This document shows, in pieces, positions 1 through 7,304 of a stretch of DNA of 10,321 nucleotides. This DNA comes from an uncultured Gammaproteobacteria bacterium. Its GTDB lineage: Bacteria > Pseudomonadota > Gammaproteobacteria > Rariloculales > Rariloculaceae. A program made the position numbers and the translations under genes. The DNA lies in assembly GCA_946887385.1 (NCBI GenBank), contig CAMPKU010000165.1:1-10321 (forward strand). Direction: 5' to 3'. A model generated the notes under the pieces. That model saw only the letters and a list, made by a program, of their open reading frames with translations. It was not told where the DNA came from and searched no databases. Within the stretch, counting starts at the first letter, position 1; every line of letters starts with the position of its first letter.

Positions 1-821
1 AGACGCGTGCTTTTGCCGGCGCTGGCGTTCCATGCGGCGATGTCGCGCTGCAAAGACGACGTGCCGGCCGGGTTCACGCTCTGGAGCACCTCGAGCGCAC
101 GCTCGACGCAGTCTTCGGGCAGCGCAACGCCGCGGGCGCGTGCAATCGATTCGATCTCGCGCATGCCGGCCATGAGCAGCTCGCGCGTTGGCGGCGACAG
201 CAACACGCCAATCGGCGCACGCGTTACGGCACCGAGCCCGCCGAACGGCACGACCAGCAAGAATTTCTCCCACAGCGCGACACGAATGTCGTCCGGCACG
301 ATCGCGTCCACCCCTGCGCCAACGAATGCGTCGCGCAGCGCCTCGACGCGTGCCGACTTCGTGCCGTCGAGCTCGCCGAACTTGATGAAGGTGACGCCGC
401 CGATGTGCTTGATGTGCCCCGGCGCAACGATGAAGCAGAAGCCGCTGCACAAGCCACCCGCGACGTGCTTCGAGCCGAGCGTCTCCGCAAGCTCTTCGAC
501 GGTTTCGACGCCGTTTTGTAACGGCACGACGAGCGTGTCGGGCCCGAGCAACGGCCCCAGCGACGGCACGGCTTCGGCCACTTGCCACGTCTTGACGCCG
601 AGCAGCACGACATCGACGGGACCGATGTCGGCCGTGCTCGCGCTCGCGATCGCGGGCTCGATGAGTAGGTCGCCGAGCACGCTGTCCACGCGCAGCCCAC
701 CGGCGCGAATCGCCTCGAGATGCGCGCCGCGCGCAATGACGGCGAGCTCCATGCCTGCGGCTGCGAGCCGCGCACCGAAGTACGCGCCGACGCCGCCCGC
801 TCCGAATACTGCGACTCGCAT
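1..821 (-). CDS. panE: 2-dehydropantoate 2-reductase family protein (PanE/ApbA), 3' end cut by window edge
   Basis: The family reduces 2-dehydropantoate to pantoate with NADPH in cytoplasmic pantothenate/CoA synthesis. Reading from 821 down to base 3, 273 codons are open and the C-terminus lies outside the window; E. coli PanE is about 303 residues. The N-terminus MRVAVFGAGGVGAYFGARLA carries the GxGGxG Rossmann motif. PLQNGVET matches the conserved Asn-Gly segment, and LWEKFLLVVP carries the expected catalytic Lys. SSLQRDI matches the start of the C-terminal helical domain. The start at 821 is firm: an in-frame TAG lies at 845-843, and AGGG sits 9 bases upstream of the ATG. The gene lies 62 bases downstream of the DUF2934 gene on the same strand with no visible terminator, so co-transcription is plausible. 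Oddity: the segment after SSLQRDI lacks the Glu expected from E. coli Glu256. ApbA-family paralogues with other ketoacid substrates exist, so the symbol is a family-level call. Confidence 0.85.
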   Translation of the reverse strand, partial: MRVAVFGAGGVGAYFGARLAAAGMELAVIARGAHLEAIRAGGLRVDSVLGDLLIEPAIASASTADIGPVDVVLLGVKTWQVAEAVPSLGPLLGPDTLVVPLQNGVETVEELAETLGSKHVAGGLCSGFCFIVAPGHIKHIGGVTFIKFGELDGTKSARVEALRDAFVGAGVDAIVPDDIRVALWEKFLLVVPFGGLGAVTRAPIGVLLSPPTRELLMAGMREIESIARARGVALPEDCVERALEVLQSVNPAGTSSLQRDIAAWNASAGKSTR

Positions 822-883
822 GCGCTTCAGCCCTGTGTGCCGCTATTGCGCCAGTATGCCTTCGGCCCGGCGAGGACGGCAGT

Positions 884-1099
884 TTACCGGCGTGAAACGG
901 ACTTCTTCTTTTGCTTGCCGCTCTCGCGCCGGCTGTGAGAGCTCGTTTGCCGTAGCGGCGCATCGGCCTGCACTTCGGCGTCGAGCCAATGGCGCAGCGC
1001 GTCGCCGCCGCGAAATCCGTATTTCACCGCGCGGAAATGCGCGGCCTCGGAGATCATCTGGCGGCGCTTGCGATGATGCGAGTCGTCTCGAGCTCTCAT
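884..1099 (-). CDS. Small DUF2934-family protein
   Basis: This is a 71-residue protein of unknown function. The core, residues 15 to about 47 (ISEAAHFRAVKYGFRGGDAL, then RHWLDAEVQA), matches the DUF2934 pattern: an I.E.A..RA...G....D...WL.AE helical segment. A basic, Ser/Lys/Arg-rich tail follows (RRESGKQKKKSVSRR). I chose the ATG at 1099 because AGGAGG lies 8 bases upstream. The reading frame is open further upstream to 1183, but that extension has no ribosome binding site and looks unlike protein. DUF2934 proteins occur as short proteins in many proteobacteria; I know of no established role. It lies between the HPF-like gene (134-base gap) and the PanE-family gene (62-base gap), all on the minus strand. 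The sequence gives no enzymatic motif, signal peptide or membrane segment. Confidence 0.75.
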   Translation of the reverse strand: MRARDDSHHRKRRQMISEAAHFRAVKYGFRGGDALRHWLDAEVQADAPLRQTSSHSRRESGKQKKKSVSRR

Positions 1100-1233
1100 G
1101 CGTCCATCCTCCTCGTCGTTCGCCTCGACAAGTATGGATGGAGCACTCGGGGACGGAATTGGTACAAACGCGTACACGTGCATGTAGCACCGCTATGCGT
1201 AGCTACACCGGCCGCGTTCGCGCGGACACATCG

Positions 1234-1791
1234 CTACTTGCGGAGGCGCGCCCTCGATCTTCGTGGCTTCATGCGCCGGGTTTTCACGGCCTGCCGTACT
1301 GTTCGCTCGACTCGCGCGAGCGCGACGTCGATGGCGTCCCACAGCGCGCGCCGACGCTCCTCCACCACGACACTCGGCAGCCCGCTCAGCACGACTTTGA
1401 TCCGGCAGCGCTTATCGATGCCGCCGCGCGGGCCGTTCACGTCCTCGATGCGCACACTCGCGCGCTCGATGCCGGGAGAGAACTTGCCGAGCTTGCGGCC
1501 GAGCTTGCGCCGCAGTTGAGCCTTGTCGGCGGCATCGAGCTCAACGCCGACGGCTCGGATGTACGCCGGCGTATCGGCTACGGCTGTGCGCCCCGCCGTG
1601 CGTTTGACGGGCCGCGCGACGGCCGCGGCCATGGGCGCGCGTTTGGCGCTGTCGGGCTTCGGCACCCGGCCACGCGGCGGCCGCCTGCGCGGCTTCCGAG
1701 GCGCCCGAATGCGGCGCGTGTCGGCCCCATCTGGACCGCCGGAATCCTCGGACTCTAGCGTGGACGCGGCGCTGTTCATGATTGCTGCCAT
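1234..1791 (-). CDS. HPF/RaiA-family (ribosome hibernation / sigma-54 modulation) protein with basic N-terminal extension
   Basis: Residues about 75-165 of this 185-residue protein fit the HPF/RaiA fold: IRAVGVELDAADKAQLRRKL, then a beta strand ERASVRIEDVNG, then CRIKVVLSGLPSVVVEE, then a helix ALWDAIDVALARVERTVRQ. This is the beta-alpha-beta-beta-beta-alpha order of the family, whose members bind the 30S decoding region and inactivate ribosomes in stationary phase. The N-terminal 70 residues or so are rich in Arg, Pro, Ala and Ser (APRKPRRRPPRGRVPKP) and probably disordered. The C-terminus is also basic (RRMKPRRSRARLRK). E. coli HPF is only about 95 residues. Long HPFs extend at the C-terminus with a dimerisation domain that is absent here. 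The start is uncertain: ATG 1791 has only weak upstream purines, ATG 1779 is possible, and the frame stays open to 1932, which would overlap the divergent ygiQ start. Role in hibernation is inferred from the domain only. Confidence 0.72.
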   Translation of the reverse strand: MAAIMNSAASTLESEDSGGPDGADTRRIRAPRKPRRRPPRGRVPKPDSAKRAPMAAAVARPVKRTAGRTAVADTPAYIRAVGVELDAADKAQLRRKLGRKLGKFSPGIERASVRIEDVNGPRGGIDKRCRIKVVLSGLPSVVVEERRRALWDAIDVALARVERTVRQAVKTRRMKPRRSRARLRK

Positions 1792-1908
1792 CGCCTGAAA
1801 GTGCTCCCACCGACAGCATCCCGTCAACCTGGGGCGCGCCGGCCAGGCTGCGGCACGGGCCGGTGGTATTCTAGAGGCCGCAAAGCTCTCTGAATTCAAT
1901 CGCTTCCC
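1792..1908. promoter_or_regulatory. Divergent promoter region between the hpf-like gene and ygiQ
   Basis: This 117-base region between two divergent start codons must hold the promoters of both. On the plus strand TATTCT at 1867-1872 is a possible -10 that would give a leader of about 30 bases for ygiQ, but no good -35 lies 17 bases upstream. On the minus strand TTGACG (1827-1822) resembles a -35, but the hexamer at the right spacing is poor. The position is solid; the individual boxes are guesses. Confidence 0.25.
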
Positions 1909-4044
1909 ATGAGTGCCACCCCCGCCAGCCACCGCCCGCCGGCACCCGATCTATTCGGGTACCGCAAGTATTGGGCCCATCGGCTCACGCCGGCGCCGTT
2001 TCTGCCGATGTCGCGCGAGGAAATGGACGTGCTCGGCTGGGACCAGTGCGACGTGATCCTCGTAACGGGCGACGCGTACGTCGATCACCCGAGCTTCGGC
2101 ATGGGCATCGTCGGCCGCGTGCTCGAGGCGCAGGGGTTTCGAGTCGGCATCATCGCGCAGCCGGACTGGCGCTCGACGGCGGATTTCGAGCGGCTGGGTG
2201 CGCCCGCCCTCTTCTTCGGCATCACGGCCGGCAATATGGATTCGATGGTCAATCGCTATACGGCCGACAAGCGCGTACGCAGCGATGACGCGTATACGCT
2301 CGGGGGGATCGGCGGCCGGCGGCCCGATCGCAGCGTGATTGTTTACGCGCAACGCGTGCGCGAGGCATTCGCTGCAACCCCGATCGTGATCGGCGGCATC
2401 GAAGCCAGCTTGCGGCGCATCGCGCACTACGATTATTGGCAGGAGAAAGTGCGGCGCTCGATCTTGCTCGATTCCCGCGCCGATCTGCTCGTGTTCGGCA
2501 ACGGCGAGCGGCAGATCGTCGAGATCGCGCACCGCTTGGCCGCCGGCGAGGAGCCGAGCGCGTTGCGCGACATTCGCGGCACGGCCGTGCTCGGCAACGC
2601 GGCCGCCGACGGTTGGACCGAAATCGACTCGACGCACCTCGACGCGCCGGGCCCCGTGGGCCGGCATCCCGATCCCTATGCCATGGAGCCCGAAATCGCC
2701 GCGGCGGCCAAGCTCGAGCGCGAGCCCGAGCCCGGCGTGCACGTGGTGCGGTTCACTCGGCGCGTGCCGACGGCCGATCGCGCGCGCAGCTACATCCGGC
2801 TGCCGAGCTTCGAGCAGGTGCGCGACGACCCGGTGCTGTACGCGCATGCGTCGCGCATCCTGCACATGGAAGCGAATCCCGGCAATGCGCGAGCGCTCGT
2901 GCAGCGGCACGGCGTGAGCGACGTGTGGCTCAATCCGCCGCCGCTGCCGCTCACACAGCCTGAGATGGACCGCATCTACGAGCTGCCGTACGCGCGCGTG
3001 CCCCACCCTTCGTACGGCACAGCGAAGATCCCGGCCTACGAGATGATCCGCTTCTCCGTCACGATCCAGCGCGGCTGCTTCGGCGGCTGCACGTTCTGCT
3101 CGATCACGGAGCACGAAGGCCGCATCATCCAAAACCGCAGCGAAGACTCCATCGTGCGCGAGATCGAAACCATCCGCGACTCGGTGCCGGGCTTCACGGG
3201 CGTGATCTCCGACCTCGGCGGACCGACGGCCAACATGTATCGCCTGGCGTGCAAGAGCCGCGAGGTGGAGTCGGCTTGCCGGCGGCCGTCGTGCGTCTAT
3301 CCCGCCGTTTGCCCGAACTTGAACACGAACCACGCGCCGCTGATCAACCTGTATCGGCGCGCGCGCGAGCTGCCGGGCATCAAGAAGGTGCTGATTGCGT
3401 CCGGCGTGCGCTACGACCTCGCCATCGAATCCCCGGAATACGTGAAAGAGCTCGCGCAGCACCACACCGGGGGCTATTTGAAGATCGCGCCCGAAGCGAT
3501 CGGCGAAGGGCCTTTGTCGAAAATGATGAAGCCCGGGGTCGGCACCTATTACAAGTTCAAGCAGCTGTTCGACCGCTACTCGCAGGCAGCGGGCAAAGAG
3601 CAGTACTTGATTCCGTACTTCATCGCAGCGCACCCAGGCACCACCGACGAGGACATGCTCGAGCTCGCGCTCTGGCTGAAGAAGAACGGCTACCGCGCCG
3701 ACCAAGTGCAGGCGTTTTTGCCGGGCCCGATGGCGACCGCAACGGCGATGTACCACTCGGGTAAGAATCCGCTGCGCCGCGTAACGCGCACGTCGGAGAA
3801 CGTCACGATCCCGAAAGGGTTGAAGGTCCGCCGCCTCCACAAGGCGTTCCTGCGCTACCACGATCCGCACAATTGGCCGCTGCTGCGCGACGCCTTGAAG
3901 CGCATGGGCCGCGCGGATTTGATCGGCAACGGTAAACACCAGCTCGTGCCGCGCTTTCAGCCCAAAGGGTTCGTGGCCAAGGCGCCTGCGGGCCGAAAAC
4001 ACGGCGGTAAACAACGGCCCTTCCGCACGCAGCACGTGCGGTAG
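1909..4044 (+). CDS. ygiQ: YgiQ family radical SAM protein
   Basis: This 711-residue protein is close in length and sequence to the YgiQ/UPF0313 family (E. coli about 739 residues). Near-identical stretches include [47 protein letters not shown] and [12 protein letters not shown]. The radical SAM cluster motif CFGGCTFC has its cysteines at residues 390, 394 and 397, the CxxxCxxC that binds the 4Fe-4S cluster and S-adenosylmethionine. The family-specific N-terminal domain precedes it, and a C-terminal region of the DUF3362 type follows ([16 protein letters not shown]). The substrate and reaction of the family are not established to my knowledge; it is cytoplasmic. The ATG at 1909 gives the expected N-terminus ([10 protein letters not shown]) although no clear Shine-Dalgarno precedes it. 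It is probably monocistronic: the divergent gene lies upstream and a terminator overlaps its stop. The basic C-terminal end ([18 protein letters not shown]) is shorter than in E. coli. Confidence 0.95.
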   Translation: MSATPASHRPPAPDLFGYRKYWAHRLTPAPFLPMSREEMDVLGWDQCDVILVTGDAYVDHPSFGMGIVGRVLEAQGFRVGIIAQPDWRSTADFERLGAPALFFGITAGNMDSMVNRYTADKRVRSDDAYTLGGIGGRRPDRSVIVYAQRVREAFAATPIVIGGIEASLRRIAHYDYWQEKVRRSILLDSRADLLVFGNGERQIVEIAHRLAAGEEPSALRDIRGTAVLGNAAADGWTEIDSTHLDAPGPVGRHPDPYAMEPEIAAAAKLEREPEPGVHVVRFTRRVPTADRARSYIRLPSFEQVRDDPVLYAHASRILHMEANPGNARALVQRHGVSDVWLNPPPLPLTQPEMDRIYELPYARVPHPSYGTAKIPAYEMIRFSVTIQRGCFGGCTFCSITEHEGRIIQNRSEDSIVREIETIRDSVPGFTGVISDLGGPTANMYRLACKSREVESACRRPSCVYPAVCPNLNTNHAPLINLYRRARELPGIKKVLIASGVRYDLAIESPEYVKELAQHHTGGYLKIAPEAIGEGPLSKMMKPGVGTYYKFKQLFDRYSQAAGKEQYLIPYFIAAHPGTTDEDMLELALWLKKNGYRADQVQAFLPGPMATATAMYHSGKNPLRRVTRTSENVTIPKGLKVRRLHKAFLRYHDPHNWPLLRDALKRMGRADLIGNGKHQLVPRFQPKGFVAKAPAGRKHGGKQRPFRTQHVR

Positions 4045-4054
4045 GCTTTTTTTT
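4023..4054 (+). terminator. Intrinsic terminator overlapping the ygiQ stop codon
   Basis: A perfect 7-bp stem, CCGCACG (4023-4029) with CGTGCGG (4035-4041), encloses the 5-base loop CAGCA. It is followed after TAGGC by eight T (4047-4054). The stem is built from the last ygiQ sense codons, and the stop TAG (4042-4044) sits between stem and T-run. The 5-base spacer before the T-run is slightly long for an ideal terminator. It would separate ygiQ from the hydrolase gene downstream. Confidence 0.6.
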
Positions 4055-4092
4055 AAGCATCCGTCTGCGCATTGTTTCGGGGAGATCACGCC

Positions 4093-5046
4093 ATGCACCG
4101 AGCCACGTACCGCCTTGCGGCGTTTGCCGCGCTGCTCTACGCCGTCGCCTGTAACGCCGCGGCGCAAGCACCGGCGGCAGCGCCGCTGATCAAGCAAGAC
4201 GCCGCGCGCAAGGTAGCCGAGCACACGTTCGTGATCCTCGACGACAACGTCGGCATGGTGCCGAATGTCGGCATCGTGATCGGCGAGCGCGCCACCCTGA
4301 TCGTCGACACGGGCCTGGGCGAGCGCAACGGCACGATCGTGCTCGGCGAGGCGCGCAAGCTCGGCGCCACTCCGAAGTTCTATCTGACGGCCACGCACTT
4401 TCATCCCGAGCACGACCTGGGCGCGACGGCGTTTCCCGACGACGCCGAGATGGTGCGTTGGCGCACGCAGCAAACAGAAGCCGAAGAGCAAGGCGCGCAG
4501 ATGATCGAGCGCTTCGCGAGTTTCTCGGCCGCCAATGCCGAGCTCCTCGAGGGCGCGCGCTTCCGCCCCGTCGATACCCTGTTCGACGACGAGATCAGGC
4601 TCGATTTGGGCGGCGTGCACGTGCGCATCAAGGGCGTCGGGCCGAATCACACCCGCGGCGATACGGTGATGTTCGTCGAGGAAGACCGCGTGCTGTTTAC
4701 GGGCGACGTGGTCATGGCCGTGTTTCCCGCGGCGAGCGGGCAAGCCGGCAGCGTCGACAAATGGATCGCGAACATGACGGAGTTCGAGGCGCTGAATCCC
4801 GCCGTGGTCGTACCGGCGCATGGCCGCCTCGGCGATGTGGGAATGATCCGCCGCTATCGCGACTACATGACGGCCGTGCGCGACGAGACGCGCGCGCTGA
4901 AGCGTGCGGGCCGCAGCGTCGACGAAGCGCAGCAATCGCTCGCGCCGGCGCTGGCGCAACGCTTCGCCGAGCTCGCACCGGCCGCGGGCCCACCTACGGG
5001 CCGTATCAACGCCGCCATCCAAGCCGCGTATCGCGAAGCTCCGTAG
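4093..5046 (+). CDS. Exported MBL-fold metallo-hydrolase
   Basis: This is a 317-residue metallo-beta-lactamase-fold protein. Likely metal ligands in order are the H-F-H-P-E-H-D motif (His102, His104, Glu106, His107, Asp108), His186 in GPNHTRGD, Asp205 in LFTGDVVM and His243 in VVVPAHGRLGD. The usual HxHxDH carries Glu in place of the first Asp. The N-terminus MHRATYRLAAFAALLYAVAC is a signal peptide, with likely cleavage near NAAA-QA; Cys20 in AVAC makes a lipoprotein a weaker alternative. Export to the periplasm is therefore expected. I chose ATG 4093 because GGGGAG lies 8 bases upstream; an upstream in-frame TTG at 4072 lacks a site. The substrate cannot be told: relatives cleave beta-lactams, thioesters, lactones or phosphoesters, and this does not look like a classical B1 beta-lactamase. 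It is probably a single-gene unit, bounded by the ygiQ terminator and the inverted repeat at 5049. Confidence 0.85.
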   Translation: MHRATYRLAAFAALLYAVACNAAAQAPAAAPLIKQDAARKVAEHTFVILDDNVGMVPNVGIVIGERATLIVDTGLGERNGTIVLGEARKLGATPKFYLTATHFHPEHDLGATAFPDDAEMVRWRTQQTEAEEQGAQMIERFASFSAANAELLEGARFRPVDTLFDDEIRLDLGGVHVRIKGVGPNHTRGDTVMFVEEDRVLFTGDVVMAVFPAASGQAGSVDKWIANMTEFEALNPAVVVPAHGRLGDVGMIRRYRDYMTAVRDETRALKRAGRSVDEAQQSLAPALAQRFAELAPAAGPPTGRINAAIQAAYREAP

Positions 5047-5048
5047 GG

Positions 5049-5128
5049 GGGGGACGGATTAATTTTCTGCCGATGAATGGCAATGCAGCTGCCGATGCCC
5101 TCGCCGGCAGAAAATAAACCCGTCCCCC
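5049..5128. repeat. 80-base inverted repeat, REP/MITE-like, just after the hydrolase stop codon
   Basis: The left arm at 5049-5072 (GGGGGACGGATTAATTTTCT then GCCG) is the reverse complement of the right arm at 5105-5128 at 22 of 24 positions. The 32-base interior (5073-5104) holds a second palindromic core around GCAGCTGC, so nested hairpins can form. The left arm begins 3 bases after the TAG stop. There is no ORF and no transposase gene nearby. GGGGACGG-TTTATTTTCTGCC-type hairpins resemble dispersed REP-type repeats, but copy number cannot be judged from one window. It could also act as a strong bidirectional transcription or mRNA-stability barrier. Confidence 0.6.
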
Positions 5129-5148
5129 AACGTCCCCACCACAATAGG

Positions 5149-5178
5149 TTGACGAAGACCGCCCCTCGGGCCCAATAT
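5149..5178 (+). promoter_or_regulatory. Candidate sigma-70 promoter for the riboswitch-nrd operon
   Basis: TTGACG at 5149-5154 matches the -35 consensus at 5 of 6 positions. With an 18-base spacer the -10 would be CAATAT at 5173-5178, which is a weak match. Transcription would then begin near 5185, at the base of the P1 helix of the riboswitch (5184), which supports the placement. Confidence 0.4.
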
Positions 5179-5181
5179 CTG

Positions 5182-5375
5182 GTAGCGCAGCGGTTCGCAC
5201 GCGAGTGCGATGAAAAGGGAATTCGGTCAGAGGCTCGCCTCGAAGCCGAAGCTGCCCCCGCAACTGTAGGCCGCAACGGAATCGTCGCCCCGCCGTCACT
5301 GAGGTGCCCTAACCCTCGGGAAGACAGGACGACTCCACTCGAGCGGCGAGCCAGGAGACCTGCCGCACGCGCTTG
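5182..5375 (+). ncRNA. Cobalamin (B12/adenosylcobalamin) riboswitch aptamer
   Basis: This cis-regulatory RNA binds a cobalamin and controls the downstream reductase genes. The invariant B12 box GCTGCCCCCGCAACTGTAG is at 5251-5269. It is preceded by GATGAAAAGGGAATTCGGT (5209-5227), and followed by CACTGAGG (5298-5305), CGGGAAGAC (5317-5325) and GCGAGCCAGGAGACCTGCC (5346-5364), the expected family order. Pairing supports it: AGCGC 5184-5188 with GCGCT 5369-5373, and GCGG 5190-5193 with CCGC 5363-5366, close the junction. TCGCAC 5195-5200 with GTGCGA 5205-5210 is a perfect hairpin, and TTCGG 5222-5226 pairs with CCGAA 5245-5249. It lies 112 bases before the nrdA-type start codon on the same strand. 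The class of cobalamin preferred cannot be read with confidence. Confidence 0.95.
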
Positions 5376-5383
5376 AACGTACT

Positions 5384-5483
5384 GACAGCCGGGGTGTGCT
5401 GCGCAGGCGCGTCGTGACATCGGCTGCTTGCGCACTCGCTGTCCCACGCCTCGCCGCCTCCCCATTGAACCTTCGGAGGGGAG
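5384..5483 (+). promoter_or_regulatory. Riboswitch expression platform with Shine-Dalgarno-sequestering hairpin
   Basis: Two hairpins fill the leader between aptamer and start codon. The first is long and imperfect: GACAGC 5384-5389 pairs with GCTGTC 5438-5443, GTGTGC 5394-5399 with GCGCAC 5430-5435 (one G-U), and GCAG 5403-5406 with CTGC 5424-5427. The second pairs CTCCCC 5458-5463 with GGGGAG 5478-5483. It buries the ribosome binding site GGAGGGGAG (5475-5483), whose GGAGG lies 7 bases before the ATG at 5487. No T-run follows either hairpin, so control of translation initiation looks more likely than transcription termination. Confidence 0.55.
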
Positions 5484-5486
5484 TAG

Positions 5487-7304
5487 ATGGCGACACAGGC
5501 GGCTCAGGTCTTCGATCGAAAACTGCACACGGACGCACGGCGCGACGCGCTGCTGACCCCCTTCGGGCGCGCGACGCTGGCCGATCGTTATCTTTTGCCG
5601 GGAGAGGGCCCGCAGGACTTGTTCGCACGCGTCGCCCGCGCCTATGCCGACGACGCGGCACACGCGCAACGGCTCTACGACTACATGTCGCGCCTGTGGT
5701 TCATGCCCGCCACGCCGATCTTGAGCAACGGCGGCACCGACCGCGGCCTGCCGATCTCGTGCTTCTTGAACGCAGTGGAAGACGATCTCGCCAGCATCGT
5801 GGACACGTGGTCGGAAAACGTCTGGCTCGCCAGCAACGGCGGCGGCATCGGCACCTATTGGGGCGGCGTGCGCTCGATCGGCGAGCCCGTGCGCGGCTGC
5901 GGCCACACGTCGGGGATCATCCCGTTCGTGCGCGTCATGGACTCGCTGACGCTCGCCATCTCGCAAGGCTCGCTGCGGCGCGGCTCGGCGGCCGTCTACA
6001 TCGACGTGCACCATCCTGAGATCGAGGAGTTCATCGAGATCCGCAAACCGTCGGGCGACTTCAATCGCAAGAGCCTGAATCTGCACCACGGCGTGTGTAT
6101 CACGGACGAGTTCATGCAAGCCGTTCGCGACGACCGGCCGTTCGCCTTGCGTAGCCCCCACACGGGTGAGCCGTTGCGCGAGGTGTCGGCGCGCCATTTG
6201 TGGCAGCGGCTGCTCGAGACGCGCCTGCAAACCGGCGAGCCGTACCTGCTCTTCATCGACACTGCGAACCGGGAGCTCGCGCCGCACCAGCGCGCGGCCG
6301 GGCTTACCGTGCGCCAATCGAACCTGTGTTGCGAGATCCTGCTGCCCACGGGGCGCGACCACTTGGGACAAACCCGCACGGCTGTTTGCTGCCTGGCGTC
6401 CGTGAATCTCGAGCGCTGGGACGAATGGTGCGACCACGAAACGTTCGTCGAAGACGTGCTGCGGATGCTCGACAACGTGCTGCAGGACTTCATCGAGCGC
6501 GCACCGCCGAGCATGGCGGCGGCAGCGTACTCGGCGAGCCGCGAGCGGTCCGTGGGCTTGGGTGCGATGGGATTTCACTCCTATTTGCAGCAGGCCGGTA
6601 TACCGTTCGAGAGCGCGCTCGCGCGCTCGGCGAATTTGCGCATGTTCCGTCAGCTGCGCCGGGCGGCCGACGCGGCCTCGCGGCGCCTGGCGGGCGAGCG
6701 CGGCGCTTGCCCCGATGCGGCCGAACGCGGCGTGCCGGAACGTTTCAGCCACAAGCTCGCGGTTGCGCCCACGGCGAGCATCAGCGTGATCTGCGGCGGC
6801 ACCAGCGCTTGCATCGAGCCGATTCCGGCGAACGTCTATACGCACAAGACGCTGTCGGGCTCCTTCAGCGTGCGCAACGAGGCGTTGCAAAAGACGCTGG
6901 CCGCGAAAGGCCTCGACACCGAACCCACGTGGCAGTCGATCCTCGCGCACGAGGGCTCGGTGCAGCACCTTGAAGGCTTGAGCGATCATGAAAAAGCCGT
7001 GTTCCGCACGGCCTTCGAGATCGATCAGCGCTGGGTCGTCGAGCTGGCCGGCGATCGCGCGCCGCTGCTCTGCCAGGGCCAGTCGCTGAACCTTTATTTG
7101 CGAAGCGACCTCCACAAGTGGGATCTGTTGATGCTGCACTGGACGGCGTGGGAACGCGGCATCAAGAGTCTGTACTACTGCCGCTCGAAATCCGTGCAGC
7201 GCGCCGGCTTCGCCGGCGTCGAAGCCGACAACACACGCGCCTGGCGTTCCCGCCCGCTCGAAGCGAATGCCGACAAATACGACGAGTGCCTCGCATGCCA
7301 ATAG
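5487..7304 (+). CDS. nrdA: Class I ribonucleoside-diphosphate reductase, alpha (large) subunit, without ATP-cone
   Basis: It reduces ribonucleoside diphosphates to deoxyribonucleotides together with the beta subunit encoded next. Catalytic features in this 605-residue protein are: Cys92 (PISCFLN) and Cys301 (AVCCLAS) as the active-site redox pair; Asn279, Cys281 and Glu283 (NLCCE) as the thiyl-radical centre; Tyr563-Tyr564 (SLYYCRSKS) as the radical-transfer tyrosines; and a C-terminal tail ending ECLACQ whose Cys601/Cys604 would shuttle electrons from thioredoxin or glutaredoxin. E. coli NrdA is about 761 residues and starts with an ATP-cone; here the N-terminus enters the ten-helix domain almost at once (LTPFGRATLADRYLLP), so the dATP/ATP activity switch is missing. 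The tail cysteines are spaced CxxC rather than C-x4-C. The start is fixed by GGAGG 7 bases upstream. It sits under a cobalamin riboswitch and overlaps the beta gene by 10 bases, which indicates translational coupling. Confidence 0.93.
   Translation: MATQAAQVFDRKLHTDARRDALLTPFGRATLADRYLLPGEGPQDLFARVARAYADDAAHAQRLYDYMSRLWFMPATPILSNGGTDRGLPISCFLNAVEDDLASIVDTWSENVWLASNGGGIGTYWGGVRSIGEPVRGCGHTSGIIPFVRVMDSLTLAISQGSLRRGSAAVYIDVHHPEIEEFIEIRKPSGDFNRKSLNLHHGVCITDEFMQAVRDDRPFALRSPHTGEPLREVSARHLWQRLLETRLQTGEPYLLFIDTANRELAPHQRAAGLTVRQSNLCCEILLPTGRDHLGQTRTAVCCLASVNLERWDEWCDHETFVEDVLRMLDNVLQDFIERAPPSMAAAAYSASRERSVGLGAMGFHSYLQQAGIPFESALARSANLRMFRQLRRAADAASRRLAGERGACPDAAERGVPERFSHKLAVAPTASISVICGGTSACIEPIPANVYTHKTLSGSFSVRNEALQKTLAAKGLDTEPTWQSILAHEGSVQHLEGLSDHEKAVFRTAFEIDQRWVVELAGDRAPLLCQGQSLNLYLRSDLHKWDLLMLHWTAWERGIKSLYYCRSKSVQRAGFAGVEADNTRAWRSRPLEANADKYDECLACQ

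Noticed and set aside
843..1190. 115-codon minus-strand frame overlapping the DUF2934 gene
   Set aside because: It has no ribosome binding site at its start and an Arg-rich translation. The overlapping frame with AGGAGG and a DUF2934 match is the real one.
1100..1233. Possible hairpin GTAGC/GCTAC and other short palindromes between the hpf-like and DUF2934 genes
   Set aside because: The stems are short with a long loop and no T-run follows, so a terminator is not supported.
7..1758. 583-codon open frame on the plus strand
   Set aside because: It is antisense to three supported minus-strand genes; the translation is low-complexity Ser/Arg/Ala without any domain.
4072..4092. Upstream TTG start for the MBL hydrolase
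   Set aside because: It would put seven residues ahead of a good signal peptide and lacks a Shine-Dalgarno; ATG 4093 has GGGGAG at the right distance.
1951..5022. 1023-codon open frame on the minus strand
   Set aside because: It lies antisense to ygiQ and the hydrolase gene, crosses both and their terminator, and its translation is Arg/His/Ala-rich with no domain. It is a by-product of high-GC codon use in the real genes.
4863..7301. 812-codon open frame on the minus strand
   Set aside because: It is antisense to the alpha-subunit gene, crosses the riboswitch and inverted repeat, and has no recognisable motif.
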